Positions 51,395-62,021 of a DNA stretch of 64,000 bases are shown piece by piece (within the stretch, counting starts at the first letter, position 1; each line of letters begins with the position of its first letter). Source of the DNA: Marinobacter iranensis (GTDB lineage: Bacteria; Pseudomonadota; Gammaproteobacteria; Pseudomonadales; Oleiphilaceae); NCBI RefSeq assembly GCF_029207565.1, contig NZ_JANCMW010000004.1, positions 124,001 to 188,000 of the forward strand. The letters are read 5' to 3'. Position numbers and translations under genes: made by a program. A model generated the notes under the pieces. That model had not been told where the DNA came from, made no database searches, and was given only the letters and a program-made list of their open reading frames with translations.

Positions 51395-53119
51395 ATGACG
51401 GTCTCGCGATTTTCCACCCTGTTTCTTATCGGCGCCCTGGCCAGTGGCTGCAGCGTTCTTGACCGGTTTGGAAACGACACCTCCGGCGATGTACTGGCCT
51501 CTGAAAAGCTGACCGTGGCAGCCGGGGACGACGACCTGAAAGAAGCCATTGAGTCATCACCGGAGGGTACTCCAGCAGGGCGGGCGTCTCGCACAAAACT
51601 GGATGATGCCATCGAGCCTTCGCTGAAGGAAACCGCAGAAGATGCCAGGGAAAAGCTTGACCAACCGGACCAGCAGGTTGCAGAGGAAGAAGCCTCCACT
51701 CCGGACCTGTGGCATCGCCTGAGGGATGGTTTCGCACTGGATCATGATGCCAGCGACCCCAGGGTCCAGACCCAACTGAACTGGTACCGGAAGCACCCAC
51801 AATATATTAATCGTGTGGTCGACCGCGGCAGCCGTTACCTCCACTACATCATTGGTGAAGCCGAGAAGCGGGGCCTGCCCACGGAACTGGCACTGCTGCC
51901 CGTAGTGGAAAGCGCCTTCGACCCGTTCGCCTATTCCCACGGCCGTGCGGCCGGCCTCTGGCAGTTCATCCCTTCCACGGGGAAGTATTTTGGCCTGACC
52001 CAGAGTTGGTGGCACGATGACCGACGCGATATTATTGCCGCAACCGATGCCGCCCTGACCTACCTGGATCGACTCGCAACACGATTCGATGGCGACTACA
52101 TGCTGGCGCTGGCGGCCTATAACAGCGGTGGCGGTACAGTGTCCAGCGCCATGCGCCGTAACCGCAACCGCAATAAACCGACGGATTTCTGGTCCCTGGA
52201 CCTGCCAAGGGAAACCCGCCACTACGTCCCCAAACTGATTGCGCTGGCGCGTATCTTTGATGATCCGCAGGCCTACGGCATTGAGCTACCGCCACTGGAC
52301 GACGAGCCCTATTTTGAGGTGGTCCAGACCGGCTCACAACTCGACCTGGCCCAAGCCGCGGAGCTCGCCGGGGTCGATATCGACGAGATCTATCTGCTCA
52401 ATCCGTCCTTTAATCGCTGGGCGACGTCACCGGATGGCCCACACAGGCTACTTGTCCCCCGCGAGAACGCCGATGATTTCGCCGCTGCCCTGAAGGAAGT
52501 CGCCCCGGCCGAGCGGGTTTCCTGGCGCAACTACAAGGTGGTGTCCGGCGACACACTGAGCACCATCGCCAAACGCTATTCCACCACCCCGTCGGTGATT
52601 CAGCAGGTCAATAACCTCAACAGCCACATCATCCAGATCGGACAGCGCCTGATGATTCCCTCCGCCGCCAAGCAGTCTGATACCTACGCCCTGAGCGCGA
52701 GCGAACGGCTTGCCAGGAAGCAGGAGCGGAGCGGAAAGAACAGCGATGGCACCCGGGTCAACTATACCGTCCGGTCCGGCGATACCTTCTGGGACATCGC
52801 ACGGGAGCACCGGGTTTCCGTCAGACAGCTGGCCTCCTGGAACGGCATGGCGCCCGGCGACCCGCTGATGCCCGGCAAGAAGCTGGTTATCTGGTCGCAA
52901 TCCAGCCAACCGGCCATGCTGGCAAGCACCAACCGTGGTAAGGGTATGGTGCGCAAAGTCGGTTACCAGGTCCGGAAGGGGGACTCCCTGTCCACCATCG
53001 CCAACCGATTTGCGGTGAATGTGAGAGACATCGCAAGCTGGAATGACCTCAATACCTCCCGTTATCTTCAGCCCGGGCAAAGTCTGGTACTCTATGTGGA
53101 CATAAGAAACAGTCCCTGA
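51395..53119 (+). CDS. mltD: Membrane-bound lytic murein transglycosylase D
   Basis: 574 residues from ATG 51395. Lipoprotein signal MTVSRFSTLFLIGALASGC with lipid-modified Cys19. SLT domain with catalytic Glu near residue 171 (LLPVVESAFDPFAYSHGRAA GLWQF) and YMLALAAYNSGGGTVSSAMR. Three LysM repeats follow in the last third (YKVVSGDTLSTIAKRYSTTP, YTVRSGDTFWDIAREHRVSV, YQVRKGDSLSTIANRFAVNV). It cleaves peptidoglycan from the outer membrane. Confidence 0.95.
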   Translation: MTVSRFSTLFLIGALASGCSVLDRFGNDTSGDVLASEKLTVAAGDDDLKEAIESSPEGTPAGRASRTKLDDAIEPSLKETAEDAREKLDQPDQQVAEEEASTPDLWHRLRDGFALDHDASDPRVQTQLNWYRKHPQYINRVVDRGSRYLHYIIGEAEKRGLPTELALLPVVESAFDPFAYSHGRAAGLWQFIPSTGKYFGLTQSWWHDDRRDIIAATDAALTYLDRLATRFDGDYMLALAAYNSGGGTVSSAMRRNRNRNKPTDFWSLDLPRETRHYVPKLIALARIFDDPQAYGIELPPLDDEPYFEVVQTGSQLDLAQAAELAGVDIDEIYLLNPSFNRWATSPDGPHRLLVPRENADDFAAALKEVAPAERVSWRNYKVVSGDTLSTIAKRYSTTPSVIQQVNNLNSHIIQIGQRLMIPSAAKQSDTYALSASERLARKQERSGKNSDGTRVNYTVRSGDTFWDIAREHRVSVRQLASWNGMAPGDPLMPGKKLVIWSQSSQPAMLASTNRGKGMVRKVGYQVRKGDSLSTIANRFAVNVRDIASWNDLNTSRYLQPGQSLVLYVDIRNSP

Positions 53120-53145
53120 GCCTGAACCGGAAACGTGCGAGATCT

Positions 53146-54969
53146 ATGACAAGAACACGGAAAGCCTCATCCCTCACCAGCGTTTTGACCTTTATCGCCA
53201 TGGCAATGTTGTCATGGCAATCCGCCTCGGCCGATATCACTGCAAGACATGGCATTGCCATGCACGGGGACACCCAATACGCCGAAGGCTTTCCCCACTT
53301 TGACTACGTCAATCCCGATGCACCCAAGGGCGGCACCCTGCGGATGGCCGTTGTGGCCAACGGTTTCGACTCCTTCAATCCGTTTGTTATCCGGGGTGTA
53401 GCCGCCGCGGGCATCAACACCTACCTGTACGATACGTTAATGGAGGCTTCCGCGGACGAGCCCTTTTCTTCCTATGGCCTGATCGCGGAATCCATTGAAA
53501 CCCCCGAGGACCGGAGCTACGTCATCTTCAACCTGCGCGAGGAAGCGCGGTTTCATGACGGTGAGCCCATTACGGCTGAGGATGTGAAATTCTCCTTCGA
53601 CGTCCTGACCACCAAGGGCCATCCGTTCTATCGCAACTACTACGCTAACGTGACCGAGGTGACGATCGAGGATGAGCGAAGAATCCGCTTCGATTTCGGT
53701 GAAACCAATAACCGCGAATTGCCCCTGATACTGGGCCAGCTCCCTGTTCTCCCCAGTCACTATTGGCAAGACCGTGAGTTCGGAGACAACGGCCTGACAC
53801 CACCGGTGGGTAGCGGCCCCTATCGGATTGGCGAGTTCGAAGCGGGCCGCTCCATCACCTTCGAGCGCGTTAAGAACTATTGGGCCGAGGATATCGGTGT
53901 ACGCAAGGGCCGGTTCAATTTCAACCGGATCCGCTATGACTACTACAAGGACGACACCGTCGCACTGGAGTCCTTCAAGGCCGGTAATTTCGATTTTCGC
54001 GTGGAGTCCTCCGCCAAGAACTGGGCCACCGCCTACACCGGTGACCAGTTCGAGTCCGGCAAGGCAATAACCGAGGCCGTTGAGCATGGCCGCCCGGCGG
54101 GGATGCAGGCGTTCGCCATGAACACTCGTCGTGAAGTGTTCAGTGACCCGTTGGTACGCGAAGCACTGGCTTATGCGTTTGACTTCGAGTGGGCCAACAA
54201 GAATCTGTTTTACGGACAATACACCCGCACCTCCAGCTACTTTGAAAACAGCGAACTGGCCTCATCAGGTCTCCCGGAAGGACGGGAACTGGAGATTCTG
54301 CAGCCCTATCGCGACCAGTTATCCAGGGACGTGTTCACTGAAGCGTATCAGCCACCCTCAACGGAGGGTGAAGGCGGCCTTCGTGAGAACCTTCGCACGG
54401 CACTGACCATGCTGCGTGAAGCCGGGTACGCAGTGAAGGATGGCACCATGGTGCACCAGAAAACCGGTGAACCACTGGCGTTCGAGATTCTGATATACCA
54501 GAAAACCTTCGAGCGGGTGGTGTTGCCGTTCAAGAACAATCTCGAAAGGCTCGGCATTGATGTGTCGGTGCGGCTGGTGGATACCAACCAGTATATCCAG
54601 CGGCTCCGTGAATTCGACTATGACATGACGGTCCAGGGCATCGGCCAGTCCGACTCACCGGGCAACGAGCAACGGGAGTACTGGCATTCCTCCAACGTCG
54701 ACGTGAAAGGATCGCGCAATTATATGGGCGTGGATAGCGCCGTGGTCGATGAACTCGTCAATCTGGTGATTCAGGCCCCCAGCCGGGAGGAACTTGTCCA
54801 CCGTACACGGGCGCTGGACCGCGTTCTGCTGCACGGGCATTACGTGATTCCCAACTGGTACCTGCCCAAGGACCGCATCGCATACTGGTCGTTCCTGCAG
54901 CGGCCGGAGTCGGTGCCTAAAAACGGCGTGGATATCAACAACTGGTGGGTGAAAAACACTGACCAATGA
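53146..54969 (+). CDS. yejA: YejA-type peptide ABC transporter binding protein
   Basis: 607 residues. N-terminal signal peptide (to about residue 30, SASADITARHG), then the SBP family 5 fold: PDAPKGGTLRMAVVANGFDS FNPFVIRGV, EDVKFSFDVLTTKGHPFYRN YY, LPPSHYW-like LPVLPSHYWQD and VQGIGQSDSPGNEQREYWHS S. Periplasmic binding component for oligopeptides (or microcin C in E. coli). 26 nt after mltD. First gene of yejABEF. Confidence 0.9.
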   Translation: MTRTRKASSLTSVLTFIAMAMLSWQSASADITARHGIAMHGDTQYAEGFPHFDYVNPDAPKGGTLRMAVVANGFDSFNPFVIRGVAAAGINTYLYDTLMEASADEPFSSYGLIAESIETPEDRSYVIFNLREEARFHDGEPITAEDVKFSFDVLTTKGHPFYRNYYANVTEVTIEDERRIRFDFGETNNRELPLILGQLPVLPSHYWQDREFGDNGLTPPVGSGPYRIGEFEAGRSITFERVKNYWAEDIGVRKGRFNFNRIRYDYYKDDTVALESFKAGNFDFRVESSAKNWATAYTGDQFESGKAITEAVEHGRPAGMQAFAMNTRREVFSDPLVREALAYAFDFEWANKNLFYGQYTRTSSYFENSELASSGLPEGRELEILQPYRDQLSRDVFTEAYQPPSTEGEGGLRENLRTALTMLREAGYAVKDGTMVHQKTGEPLAFEILIYQKTFERVVLPFKNNLERLGIDVSVRLVDTNQYIQRLREFDYDMTVQGIGQSDSPGNEQREYWHSSNVDVKGSRNYMGVDSAVVDELVNLVIQAPSREELVHRTRALDRVLLHGHYVIPNWYLPKDRIAYWSFLQRPESVPKNGVDINNWWVKNTDQ

Positions 54970-55007
54970 CGCAGACCTCTGAAGCAACCATAACGGAGCT
55001 CCGCTGA

Positions 55008-56093
55008 ATGGGCAGTTACATCCTCAGGCGCCTGGCGCTTATTATCCCCACTCTGCTCGGCATCATGCTGCTCAATTTCGTTATTGTTCAGGCCGCCCCC
55101 GGCGGCCCGATTGAGCAATTGATCGCGGAAACCGAAGGGCATGGCGGCGGTGCCCTCGCCCGGGCCAGTGGCGGCGGTTCCGGCGGCGAGGTTGCGTCTT
55201 CCAGCGGCGACAGCCGTGGTTCCCGGGGCATACCGGATGAAATGCTCCGGGAACTGGAGGTCATGTACGGCTTCGACAAGCCTCCCCACGAGCGATTCCT
55301 GAAAATGCTCGGCGACTATGCCACCTTCGATTTCGGCGAGTCTTTCTTCCGGGACCGCTCAGTGATAGAGCTGATCCTGGACAAGATGCCCGTCTCCATC
55401 TCGCTGGGCCTTTGGTCCACGCTGATTATCTACCTGATTTCCATTCCCCTGGGCATCCGCAAGGCGGTTACTGACGGCTCCCGGTTCGACGTATGGAGCA
55501 GTTCCGCCATTGTGGTGGGCTACGCCATTCCCGGCTTCCTGTTTGCCATCCTGCTGATCGTTCTGTTTGCTGGTGGCAGCTACCTGGACTGGTTCCCGTT
55601 ACGGGGGCTGACGTCTTCCAATTTCGACGAACTGAACTGGTATCAGAAAATCGGTGATTACTTCTGGCACCTGGTACTTCCGGTGACCGCCAACGTCATC
55701 GGTGGCTTTGCCACGCTGACCCTGCTGACAAAGAACTCCTTCCTCGACGAAATCAGTAAGCAATACGTGGTAACGGCAAGGGCCAAGGGTCTTGAGGAAA
55801 AACAGGTGCTATACGGGCATGTGTTCCGCAATGCCATGCTGATTGTGATCGCCAGCCTTCCCGGTGTGCTTGTCTCACTGTTCTTCACCGGTTCCCTGTT
55901 GATCGAGGTTATCTTCTCTCTCGACGGCCTTGGTCTGCTGGGCTTTGAGGCGGCTCTGAACCGTGATTATCCGGTTATATTCGGAACGCTCTTTATTTTT
56001 ACGCTCATGGGCCTGGTGCTGAAGCTGATCAGCGACATCACCTACGTTCTGGTTGATCCCCGCATTGATTTTGAAAGCCGGGAGGGATCATGA
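55008..56093 (+). CDS. yejB: YejB permease
   Basis: 361 residues, six or so membrane helices with an N-terminal [21 protein letters not shown] Gly/Ser-rich periplasmic loop at ~45-70 is a feature of YejB proteins. The EAA loop [31 protein letters not shown] contacts the ATPase. Coupled by ATGA to yejE. Confidence 0.92.
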   Translation: MGSYILRRLALIIPTLLGIMLLNFVIVQAAPGGPIEQLIAETEGHGGGALARASGGGSGGEVASSSGDSRGSRGIPDEMLRELEVMYGFDKPPHERFLKMLGDYATFDFGESFFRDRSVIELILDKMPVSISLGLWSTLIIYLISIPLGIRKAVTDGSRFDVWSSSAIVVGYAIPGFLFAILLIVLFAGGSYLDWFPLRGLTSSNFDELNWYQKIGDYFWHLVLPVTANVIGGFATLTLLTKNSFLDEISKQYVVTARAKGLEEKQVLYGHVFRNAMLIVIASLPGVLVSLFFTGSLLIEVIFSLDGLGLLGFEAALNRDYPVIFGTLFIFTLMGLVLKLISDITYVLVDPRIDFESREGS

Positions 56094-57118
56094 GTCTGGT
56101 AAAGCTGACCCCGATCCAACAGCGGCGGCTTGCGAACTTCCGCAACAATCGTCGGGGCTTCTGGTCGCTGTGGATTTTCCTGGCCCTGTTCGGGCTGTCC
56201 CTGATGGCCGAAGTGATCGCCAACGACGTACCACTGGTCGCCTACTACAAAGGGGATCTCTACTTTCCGGTGGTGGAAAGCGTTCCGGAGGAAACCTTTG
56301 GTGGCTTTCTGCCAACGGAGGCAAACTACCGCGATTCGTTCATTGCCGATGAAATCGAAGCCAACGGCTGGATGATCTGGCCTCCCATCCGTTTCAGCTA
56401 CAACACCACCAACTATAACCTTGAGGTGCCCTCGCCGGCGCCCCCCAGTGCCGAAAACTGGATTGGTACCGACGACCAGGGCCGCGATGTCGCTGCCCGT
56501 GTGATCTACGGCTTTCGGCTATCCGTCCTCTTTGGCCTGGTGCTGACCATTCTCAGCTGTATTGTTGGCGTCGCGGTCGGCGCTGTTCAGGGCTTTTACG
56601 GCGGCAAGGTTGACCTGCTGGGCCAGAGATTTATCGAGATCTGGTCCGGGCTTCCGGTACTGTATCTGCTGATTATCCTGTCCAGCATTGTGCAGCCAAA
56701 TTTCTGGTGGCTGCTGGGTATCATGTTGCTGTTCAGTTGGATGGGGCTGGTGGATGTGGTGCGGGCGGAATTCCTGCGTGCCCGCAACTTCGAATACGTT
56801 AAGGCAGCACGGGCCCTGGGGCTGGGCAACCGCAAGATCATGTTCCGGCATATCCTGCCCAATGCCATGGTGGCCACCCTCACCTTCCTGCCGTTTATCC
56901 TGACAGGCGCCATCACTGGCCTGACATCGCTGGACTTCCTCGGATTTGGCCTGCCCTCCGGCTCGCCTTCCCTGGGTGAGCTGATTGCACAGGGCAAGTC
57001 CAATCTTCATGCACCCTGGCTGGGTATATCAGCGTTCGTTTCCCTGTCCATCATGCTCACGCTGCTGGTGTTTGTTGGCGAAGCGGTGCGCGATGCCTTT
57101 GACCCGAGAAAGAACTGA
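56090..57118 (+). CDS. yejE: YejE permease
   Basis: 342 residues. N-terminal helix [28 protein letters not shown], a periplasmic region with [20 protein letters not shown], and the binding-protein-dependent permease core including [20 protein letters not shown] and the EAA loop [31 protein letters not shown]. Second permease of the Yej importer. Confidence 0.92.
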   Translation: MSLVKLTPIQQRRLANFRNNRRGFWSLWIFLALFGLSLMAEVIANDVPLVAYYKGDLYFPVVESVPEETFGGFLPTEANYRDSFIADEIEANGWMIWPPIRFSYNTTNYNLEVPSPAPPSAENWIGTDDQGRDVAARVIYGFRLSVLFGLVLTILSCIVGVAVGAVQGFYGGKVDLLGQRFIEIWSGLPVLYLLIILSSIVQPNFWWLLGIMLLFSWMGLVDVVRAEFLRARNFEYVKAARALGLGNRKIMFRHILPNAMVATLTFLPFILTGAITGLTSLDFLGFGLPSGSPSLGELIAQGKSNLHAPWLGISAFVSLSIMLTLLVFVGEAVRDAFDPRKN

Positions 57119-57119
57119 T

Positions 57120-58715
57120 ATGTCGCAACTGCTGGAAATCAGGGACCTGTCGATACACTTTGACGCCACCATCAAGGCGGTCAAGGGTCTGTCCCTGAAC
57201 ATCGACAAGGGTGAGACCGTTGCGTTGGTGGGTGAAAGCGGCTCCGGCAAGTCGGTATCGGCGCTGTCCATACTGCGGCTGCTCGATGAGCGCCATGCCA
57301 GTTATCCGTCCGGTGAAATTCTTTTCCAGGGCGAGGACATACTGAAGGCCAGCCAGAAACGGCTGCGACAGATTCGGGGCCGTCAGGTCAGCATGATCTT
57401 CCAGGAACCCATGACCTCGCTCAACCCTTTGCACACGGTTGAAAAGCAGATCAGCGAAACCCTGGCCCTTCACAAGGGCCTGCGCGGCACCCAGGCGCGG
57501 GCGCGCTGTATCGAGCTGCTTGATCTGGTGGGCATACCGTCACCGGAAGAGCGGCTGAACAGTTACCCCCACCAGCTGTCGGGCGGCCAGAAGCAGAGGG
57601 TAATGATCGCCATGGCACTGGCCAACGAGCCGGATCTTCTGATTGCCGATGAGCCGACCACGGCACTGGATGTGACGGTCCAGAAGCAGGTGCTGGAATT
57701 GCTGAAGGACTTGCAGCACAAACTGGGTATGGCGATTCTTCTGATTACCCACGACCTGTCCATCGTCCGGCATTACGCCGATCATGTTGTGGTGATGGAG
57801 CATGGGCTCCTGGTGGAAGAAGCGCCTACAGCGAAGCTGTTCGAGTCACCGCAACACCCCTATACCAGGCGTCTGCTGGATGCCGAACCACCGGCTTCTC
57901 CGTCGGGCGCCATGGTTAACAACCAGTCACTGCTGGACGTCGAAGACCTGGACGTGCGCTTTATCACACGTAAAAGCCTGCTGGGCAGGTCCAAGTCGTG
58001 GTTCCAGGCTGTCGACAAGGCCAGCTTTTCCCTGAACCAGGGCGAAACCCTGGGCATCGTGGGTGAAAGCGGCAGCGGCAAGACTACCATCGGCCATGCC
58101 CTGCTGAAACTGACTGGCAGCACCGGCAGTATCCGGCTGAGCGGCAAGGAACTGGGTCCACTTGACCAGAAGCAGTTCCGACCCTGGCGCAGCCGCATCC
58201 AGATTGTCTTTCAGGACCCGTTCGGTAGCCTGAGCCCACGCATGTCGGTCGCCGAGATTGTGCGGGAAGGCCTGGACATTCACGCACCGGCAACGCCGGA
58301 AGAACAGGATCGGAAAGTCATCCAGGCACTAACCGATGTAGGCCTTGACCCAGAGGCCCGGCACCGCTACCCCCATGAATTCTCGGGGGGCCAGCGCCAA
58401 CGCATTGCCATCGCCCGGGCACTTGTTCTGCAGCCGGAGCTCATTATTCTCGACGAACCCACCTCGGCACTCGACAGGACAGTCCAGAAGCAGGTCATTA
58501 ACCTGTTACGGGATTTGCAGGACAAATATGGTCTAAGCTATGTATTTATCAGTCATGACCTGGCCGTGGTCCGCGCTCTCAGCCACAAGTTGCTGGTGCT
58601 CAAGAGCGGCCGGGTTGTGGAGTACGGCGAAGCAGCCACAATATTCAGCGCACCAAAACACGAATACACCCGTGAGCTGCTGGGAGCGGCCCTTTTCTAC
58701 ACCAGTAGACAATAA
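57120..58715 (+). CDS. yejF: YejF ATPase with two ABC domains
   Basis: 531 residues from ATG 57120, 1 nt after the yejE stop. First ABC: Walker A GESGSGKS (38-45), signature LSGGQKQRVMIAMALANEPD LLIADEPTTALDVTVQ. Second ABC: GESGSGKTT near 313, FSGGQRQRIAIARALVLQPE LIILDEPTSALDRTVQ. Both complete. Drives peptide import with YejABE. Confidence 0.95.
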   Translation: MSQLLEIRDLSIHFDATIKAVKGLSLNIDKGETVALVGESGSGKSVSALSILRLLDERHASYPSGEILFQGEDILKASQKRLRQIRGRQVSMIFQEPMTSLNPLHTVEKQISETLALHKGLRGTQARARCIELLDLVGIPSPEERLNSYPHQLSGGQKQRVMIAMALANEPDLLIADEPTTALDVTVQKQVLELLKDLQHKLGMAILLITHDLSIVRHYADHVVVMEHGLLVEEAPTAKLFESPQHPYTRRLLDAEPPASPSGAMVNNQSLLDVEDLDVRFITRKSLLGRSKSWFQAVDKASFSLNQGETLGIVGESGSGKTTIGHALLKLTGSTGSIRLSGKELGPLDQKQFRPWRSRIQIVFQDPFGSLSPRMSVAEIVREGLDIHAPATPEEQDRKVIQALTDVGLDPEARHRYPHEFSGGQRQRIAIARALVLQPELIILDEPTSALDRTVQKQVINLLRDLQDKYGLSYVFISHDLAVVRALSHKLLVLKSGRVVEYGEAATIFSAPKHEYTRELLGAALFYTSRQ

Positions 58716-58812
58716 ATGCAGGCCACCGCCAGTCACTACGACCAATTGAGCGTTACCCGCACCGCTGCGGTTCATGGATAATGCCTTAAACTGAAACACA
58801 GGGAGAATCGTT

Positions 58813-59598
58813 ATGGGATTACTCAGTGGCAAGAAAGCACTGATTGTCGGCGTTGCAAGCAAACATTCCATTGCCTACGGCATCGCGGATGCCTTCCACA
58901 AGCAGGGAGCCGAACTGGCGTTCACCTACCAGAACGAAAAGCTCAAGTCCCGGGTGGAAAAGTTTGCCGAGGGCTGGGGCAGTTCGCTGATCTTTCCTTG
59001 CGATGTCGCCAGCGATGACGAAATCGAAGCCGTTTTCACCGAACTGGGCAAGCATTGGAAAGACATCGACATTATTGTTCACTCCGTGGGCTATGCCCCG
59101 GCGAACGAACTGGATGGCAACTACGTGGATGTCACCACCCGTGAAGGCTTCCGTATTGCCCACGACATCAGCTCCTACAGCTTTGTGGCCCTGGCCAAGG
59201 CCGGTCGAAAGATGATGCATGAGAACAGCTCCCTGCTGACCCTGAGCTACCTGGGTGCGGAGAAAGTACTGCAGAACTACAACGTCATGGGGCTTGCCAA
59301 GGCGTCCCTGGAGGCCAACGTTCGCTATATGGCTGGCAGCCTGGGGCGTGATGGTATCCGGGTTAACGCGATCTCCGCAGGGCCTATCAGGACCCTGGCG
59401 GCCTCCGGCATCAAGAGCTTCCGCCGGATGCTGGCCGAGAACGCAAGACGGGCGCCACTTCGCCGTAATGTGACAACCGACGAAGTCGGTAACGCCGCTG
59501 CGTTCATGTGTTCCGATATGGCCAGCGGTATTACGGGTGAGATCATGTACGTCGACGCCGGTTTCAACATTACCGGTATGGGCGAGCTGGAAGACTGA
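58813..59598 (+). CDS. fabI: Enoyl-[acyl-carrier-protein] reductase (NADH), FabI
   Basis: 261 residues. SDR fold with [29 protein letters not shown] for [24 protein letters not shown] and the catalytic Tyr/Lys in [20 protein letters not shown], then [19 protein letters not shown]. It performs the last step of fatty-acid elongation and is the triclosan target. Single gene; a hairpin follows the stop. Confidence 0.97.
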   Translation: MGLLSGKKALIVGVASKHSIAYGIADAFHKQGAELAFTYQNEKLKSRVEKFAEGWGSSLIFPCDVASDDEIEAVFTELGKHWKDIDIIVHSVGYAPANELDGNYVDVTTREGFRIAHDISSYSFVALAKAGRKMMHENSSLLTLSYLGAEKVLQNYNVMGLAKASLEANVRYMAGSLGRDGIRVNAISAGPIRTLAASGIKSFRRMLAENARRAPLRRNVTTDEVGNAAAFMCSDMASGITGEIMYVDAGFNITGMGELED

Positions 59599-59607
59599 GC
59601 CTGCCCT

Positions 59608-59642
59608 GTTACCCCGGCGAGTCCCGAGACTGCCGGGGTAAC
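59608..59642. terminator. Hairpin between fabI and the PilZ gene
   Basis: GTTACCCCGGC (59608-59618) and GCCGGGGTAAC (59632-59642) form a perfect 11-bp stem with a 13-nt loop between convergent genes. There is no T tract on either side, so it may work as a pausing or mRNA-stabilising structure. Confidence 0.55.
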
Positions 59643-59643
59643 G

Positions 59644-60054
59644 TCAATCTTCAGACATCGCTTTCGCGACCGCCTCCACCCATTCCAGACAGGACGTTTC
59701 GTCCGACTCCAGTATCTGAAGCCCCACCAGCCAGCTTCGTTCCGTATTGGGGCGACACCAAACGACTTCCACCATCAGCTGGAACGGCTCGGAGACATCA
59801 TCCAGGCTGACCCAGGCGGGCAAAAGTGCGCCCGTAGGCAACGGTTCCGTTGTTGTCAGGCGTATCCCACGGGCAGAAACGTCACTGGTGCGTGATTCCA
59901 GCACTCGGCCTGACTGTTGCGGCCCATCGTCCGGAGGGGGCGACTCGAGCTCCAGTGTCACACCCGCGCTGGCGGTCAGCCGATACTCGGAACGGTTGTC
60001 CCCCGATTCCGGAGAGTCGTCGTAGTCGCCAAAGTCGTAATCAATATCGCTCAT
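59644..60054 (-). CDS. PilZ-domain protein
   Basis: 136 residues. N-terminal acidic region, then EYRLTASAGVTLELES, ESRTSDVSARGIRLTTTEPL (PilZ-like S-x-x-G), VSLDDVSEPFQLMVEVVWCR and RSWLVGLQI. The first RxxxR element is only partly clear (RSEYR), so cyclic-di-GMP binding is uncertain. 19 nt downstream of the DUF1631 gene, so likely one transcript. Confidence 0.75.
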   Translation of the reverse strand: MSDIDYDFGDYDDSPESGDNRSEYRLTASAGVTLELESPPPDDGPQQSGRVLESRTSDVSARGIRLTTTEPLPTGALLPAWVSLDDVSEPFQLMVEVVWCRPNTERSWLVGLQILESDETSCLEWVEAVAKAMSED

Positions 60055-60073
60055 GGTCTTTTACCCGACGTTG

Positions 60074-61897
60074 TCAGTTGCGACCGACCCTGATACGGCC
60101 CACCACCCTGGAGAGGGTGTCATCAAATTCCGCAGCGCTTCCCAGAACACGAACCCTGCCCATTACGATCAGATCGACCAGTTCGTCCACCATGAACTCG
60201 CGCCGATTGAGGCCCAGCCGGTCGACGAAAACCAGTTTCCTGGAGGCGTTGATCCTTACCGCCAGTTTCAGTCGAACCGCATCCTTCCCTTCGCCGGCGC
60301 TTTCCTCAACAATCCAGCCGCCGAGTTTAATACCATCCACAAGCTCCCTTGCAGCAGTTTCACGCTCACGCAGCACGCGCGCCTGCTCAGCTTCCTCGTC
60401 CGCGATACGTTTCTCTTCAAGCTCTTTTTCCTGCCTGGCAACCTCTGCCTGTCGCGCGGTTTCTTCTTCCTCTCGCTGCCGCTCGGCTTCCGCCTTCTCA
60501 CGCCGCAGTGACTCAGCCCGGGCCTTTGCTTCCTTTGCCGCCGTTTCCCGCTGGAGCTTCTGCCGCTCAAGTACCCCAGACAACGAGGTAATGGTTTCGG
60601 CCAACACCTGACCGAACGGAGTAAGCGGTGGCAATGGCCTCAAGGTGCCACTTTCAAGGGCACCGGAAAACCTCGACCAGGACATCAGGCCAAGCTTTAC
60701 ACCCGCGCCATTGGTCCAGAGCACCTCACAGGTATCCGGAAGCAGGGCAAAGAAAAACCGGCGACGTTCCGCCGCGCCCTCACCCTCTACAAACCACTTG
60801 CCTTGCAACGGCTCCACTTCCGAAGGTGACGGTGCGGTGAAAGACAACCAGGAAGGATCCCATGAAAAACGACTATCGCTGGGCAGTGCAGGCACAAGAT
60901 CTGGCGTTTCACCGCGCAGTCGGGCCACCATCACCGACTGAACGCCCTCCATCGCGGTATCACTCAATGGCTTCTTGTTGACACGGCTCCAGACGTCGTG
61001 GATCCGGTCACCAATCTGCTCGCCCACGGTATACAGGCGGTTCCTGTCCCTGTCCGACAGATCCGGGTCCCCTACCCATACCAGCCACTCCAGCAGCTTG
61101 CTGGCATGACGCCAGTTTTCGCTGTCGGTGCCCTCTTCCCATACAATCTGCTTTATCAGGGCGAACCAGTAATCGAATATGAATCCCACCACGGCTTGCG
61201 GTAACTGTCGATTCTGCAGGGCACGGCCCACCAGCGCCCGTGCTGTCTGCTCTGCCTTCCTTTGCCTCGCAGCGCCCTGCTCCGTTTCCAGCAATCGCTG
61301 ACGCAACCTGTCATTCTGCTGCTCCCGCCTTGCCGCATCCTCTTCCCACTGACGGCAAAACTCAATAACCGGGCTAACATCGCCGGAATCAAAACTGCCG
61401 GAAACCGCAATGATCAGGGAATCCAGCTGATCCAGCAGCGCCTTGCCGGAACGGCCGCCGGAACCGCTCCAGCCACGGCATTCCTGCAGACTATCGAGCC
61501 AGTGGACAATGGTGTCATTCAGGGCCTCGGCCCCTTCCAGGTTCATCCGCCAGGCAAAAAAGAAACGAAGGCGCGCAATTCGCCGGGCCAGTTCCGGGTG
61601 GAGACCACTGGTTTTGAGAAATACGCCCATAATGCGGTCTGCAACATAGGCGGAGTTGATCTGCCTGACCGACCAGGTCAGTGAAACCGAGCGAATAACG
61701 CGGGTAACCGGTTCATCCCGCTGCTCGGTCCAGCACGAGAGCAACAGTGGCCGCCAGTCACTGACCGCGTCGGGGGCAAGCTTACCGGCCGGGTAAGGAA
61801 GGTCCGGTACACGAATGCCTGAGAGCACGTCTCCAATCTTCTTTACCACCTGCTTTCGGGGCAGTACTTTCCGCTTGTTCGGCGTGCTCTGCTGCAT
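60074..61897 (-). CDS. DUF1631-family protein
   Basis: 607 residues. Helical N-terminal half with FLKTSGLHPELARRIARLRF FFAWRMNLEGAEALNDTIVH, a centre with RRRFFFALLPDTCEVLWTNG AGVKLGLMSWSRF that resembles the DUF1631 PilZ-like segment, a coiled coil of Glu/Arg/Ala (about 450-525), and an end VDGIKLGGWIVEES. DUF1631 proteins occur with PilZ proteins and are sometimes linked to cyclic-di-GMP control. Function otherwise unknown. Confidence 0.75.
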   Translation of the reverse strand: MQQSTPNKRKVLPRKQVVKKIGDVLSGIRVPDLPYPAGKLAPDAVSDWRPLLLSCWTEQRDEPVTRVIRSVSLTWSVRQINSAYVADRIMGVFLKTSGLHPELARRIARLRFFFAWRMNLEGAEALNDTIVHWLDSLQECRGWSGSGGRSGKALLDQLDSLIIAVSGSFDSGDVSPVIEFCRQWEEDAARREQQNDRLRQRLLETEQGAARQRKAEQTARALVGRALQNRQLPQAVVGFIFDYWFALIKQIVWEEGTDSENWRHASKLLEWLVWVGDPDLSDRDRNRLYTVGEQIGDRIHDVWSRVNKKPLSDTAMEGVQSVMVARLRGETPDLVPALPSDSRFSWDPSWLSFTAPSPSEVEPLQGKWFVEGEGAAERRRFFFALLPDTCEVLWTNGAGVKLGLMSWSRFSGALESGTLRPLPPLTPFGQVLAETITSLSGVLERQKLQRETAAKEAKARAESLRREKAEAERQREEEETARQAEVARQEKELEEKRIADEEAEQARVLRERETAARELVDGIKLGGWIVEESAGEGKDAVRLKLAVRINASRKLVFVDRLGLNRREFMVDELVDLIVMGRVRVLGSAAEFDDTLSRVVGRIRVGRN

Positions 61898-62021
61898 CCA
61901 TTCCCCGCGCGTCAGAAGCGTTGAAAAGGTTGATCAAATAACGCAGTATAACCAACTCGCCGGGGTTTACTGCAACTAAACGCCGGCCGGTCATGTTTTA
62001 TGCGACGGGGATAACAACAGA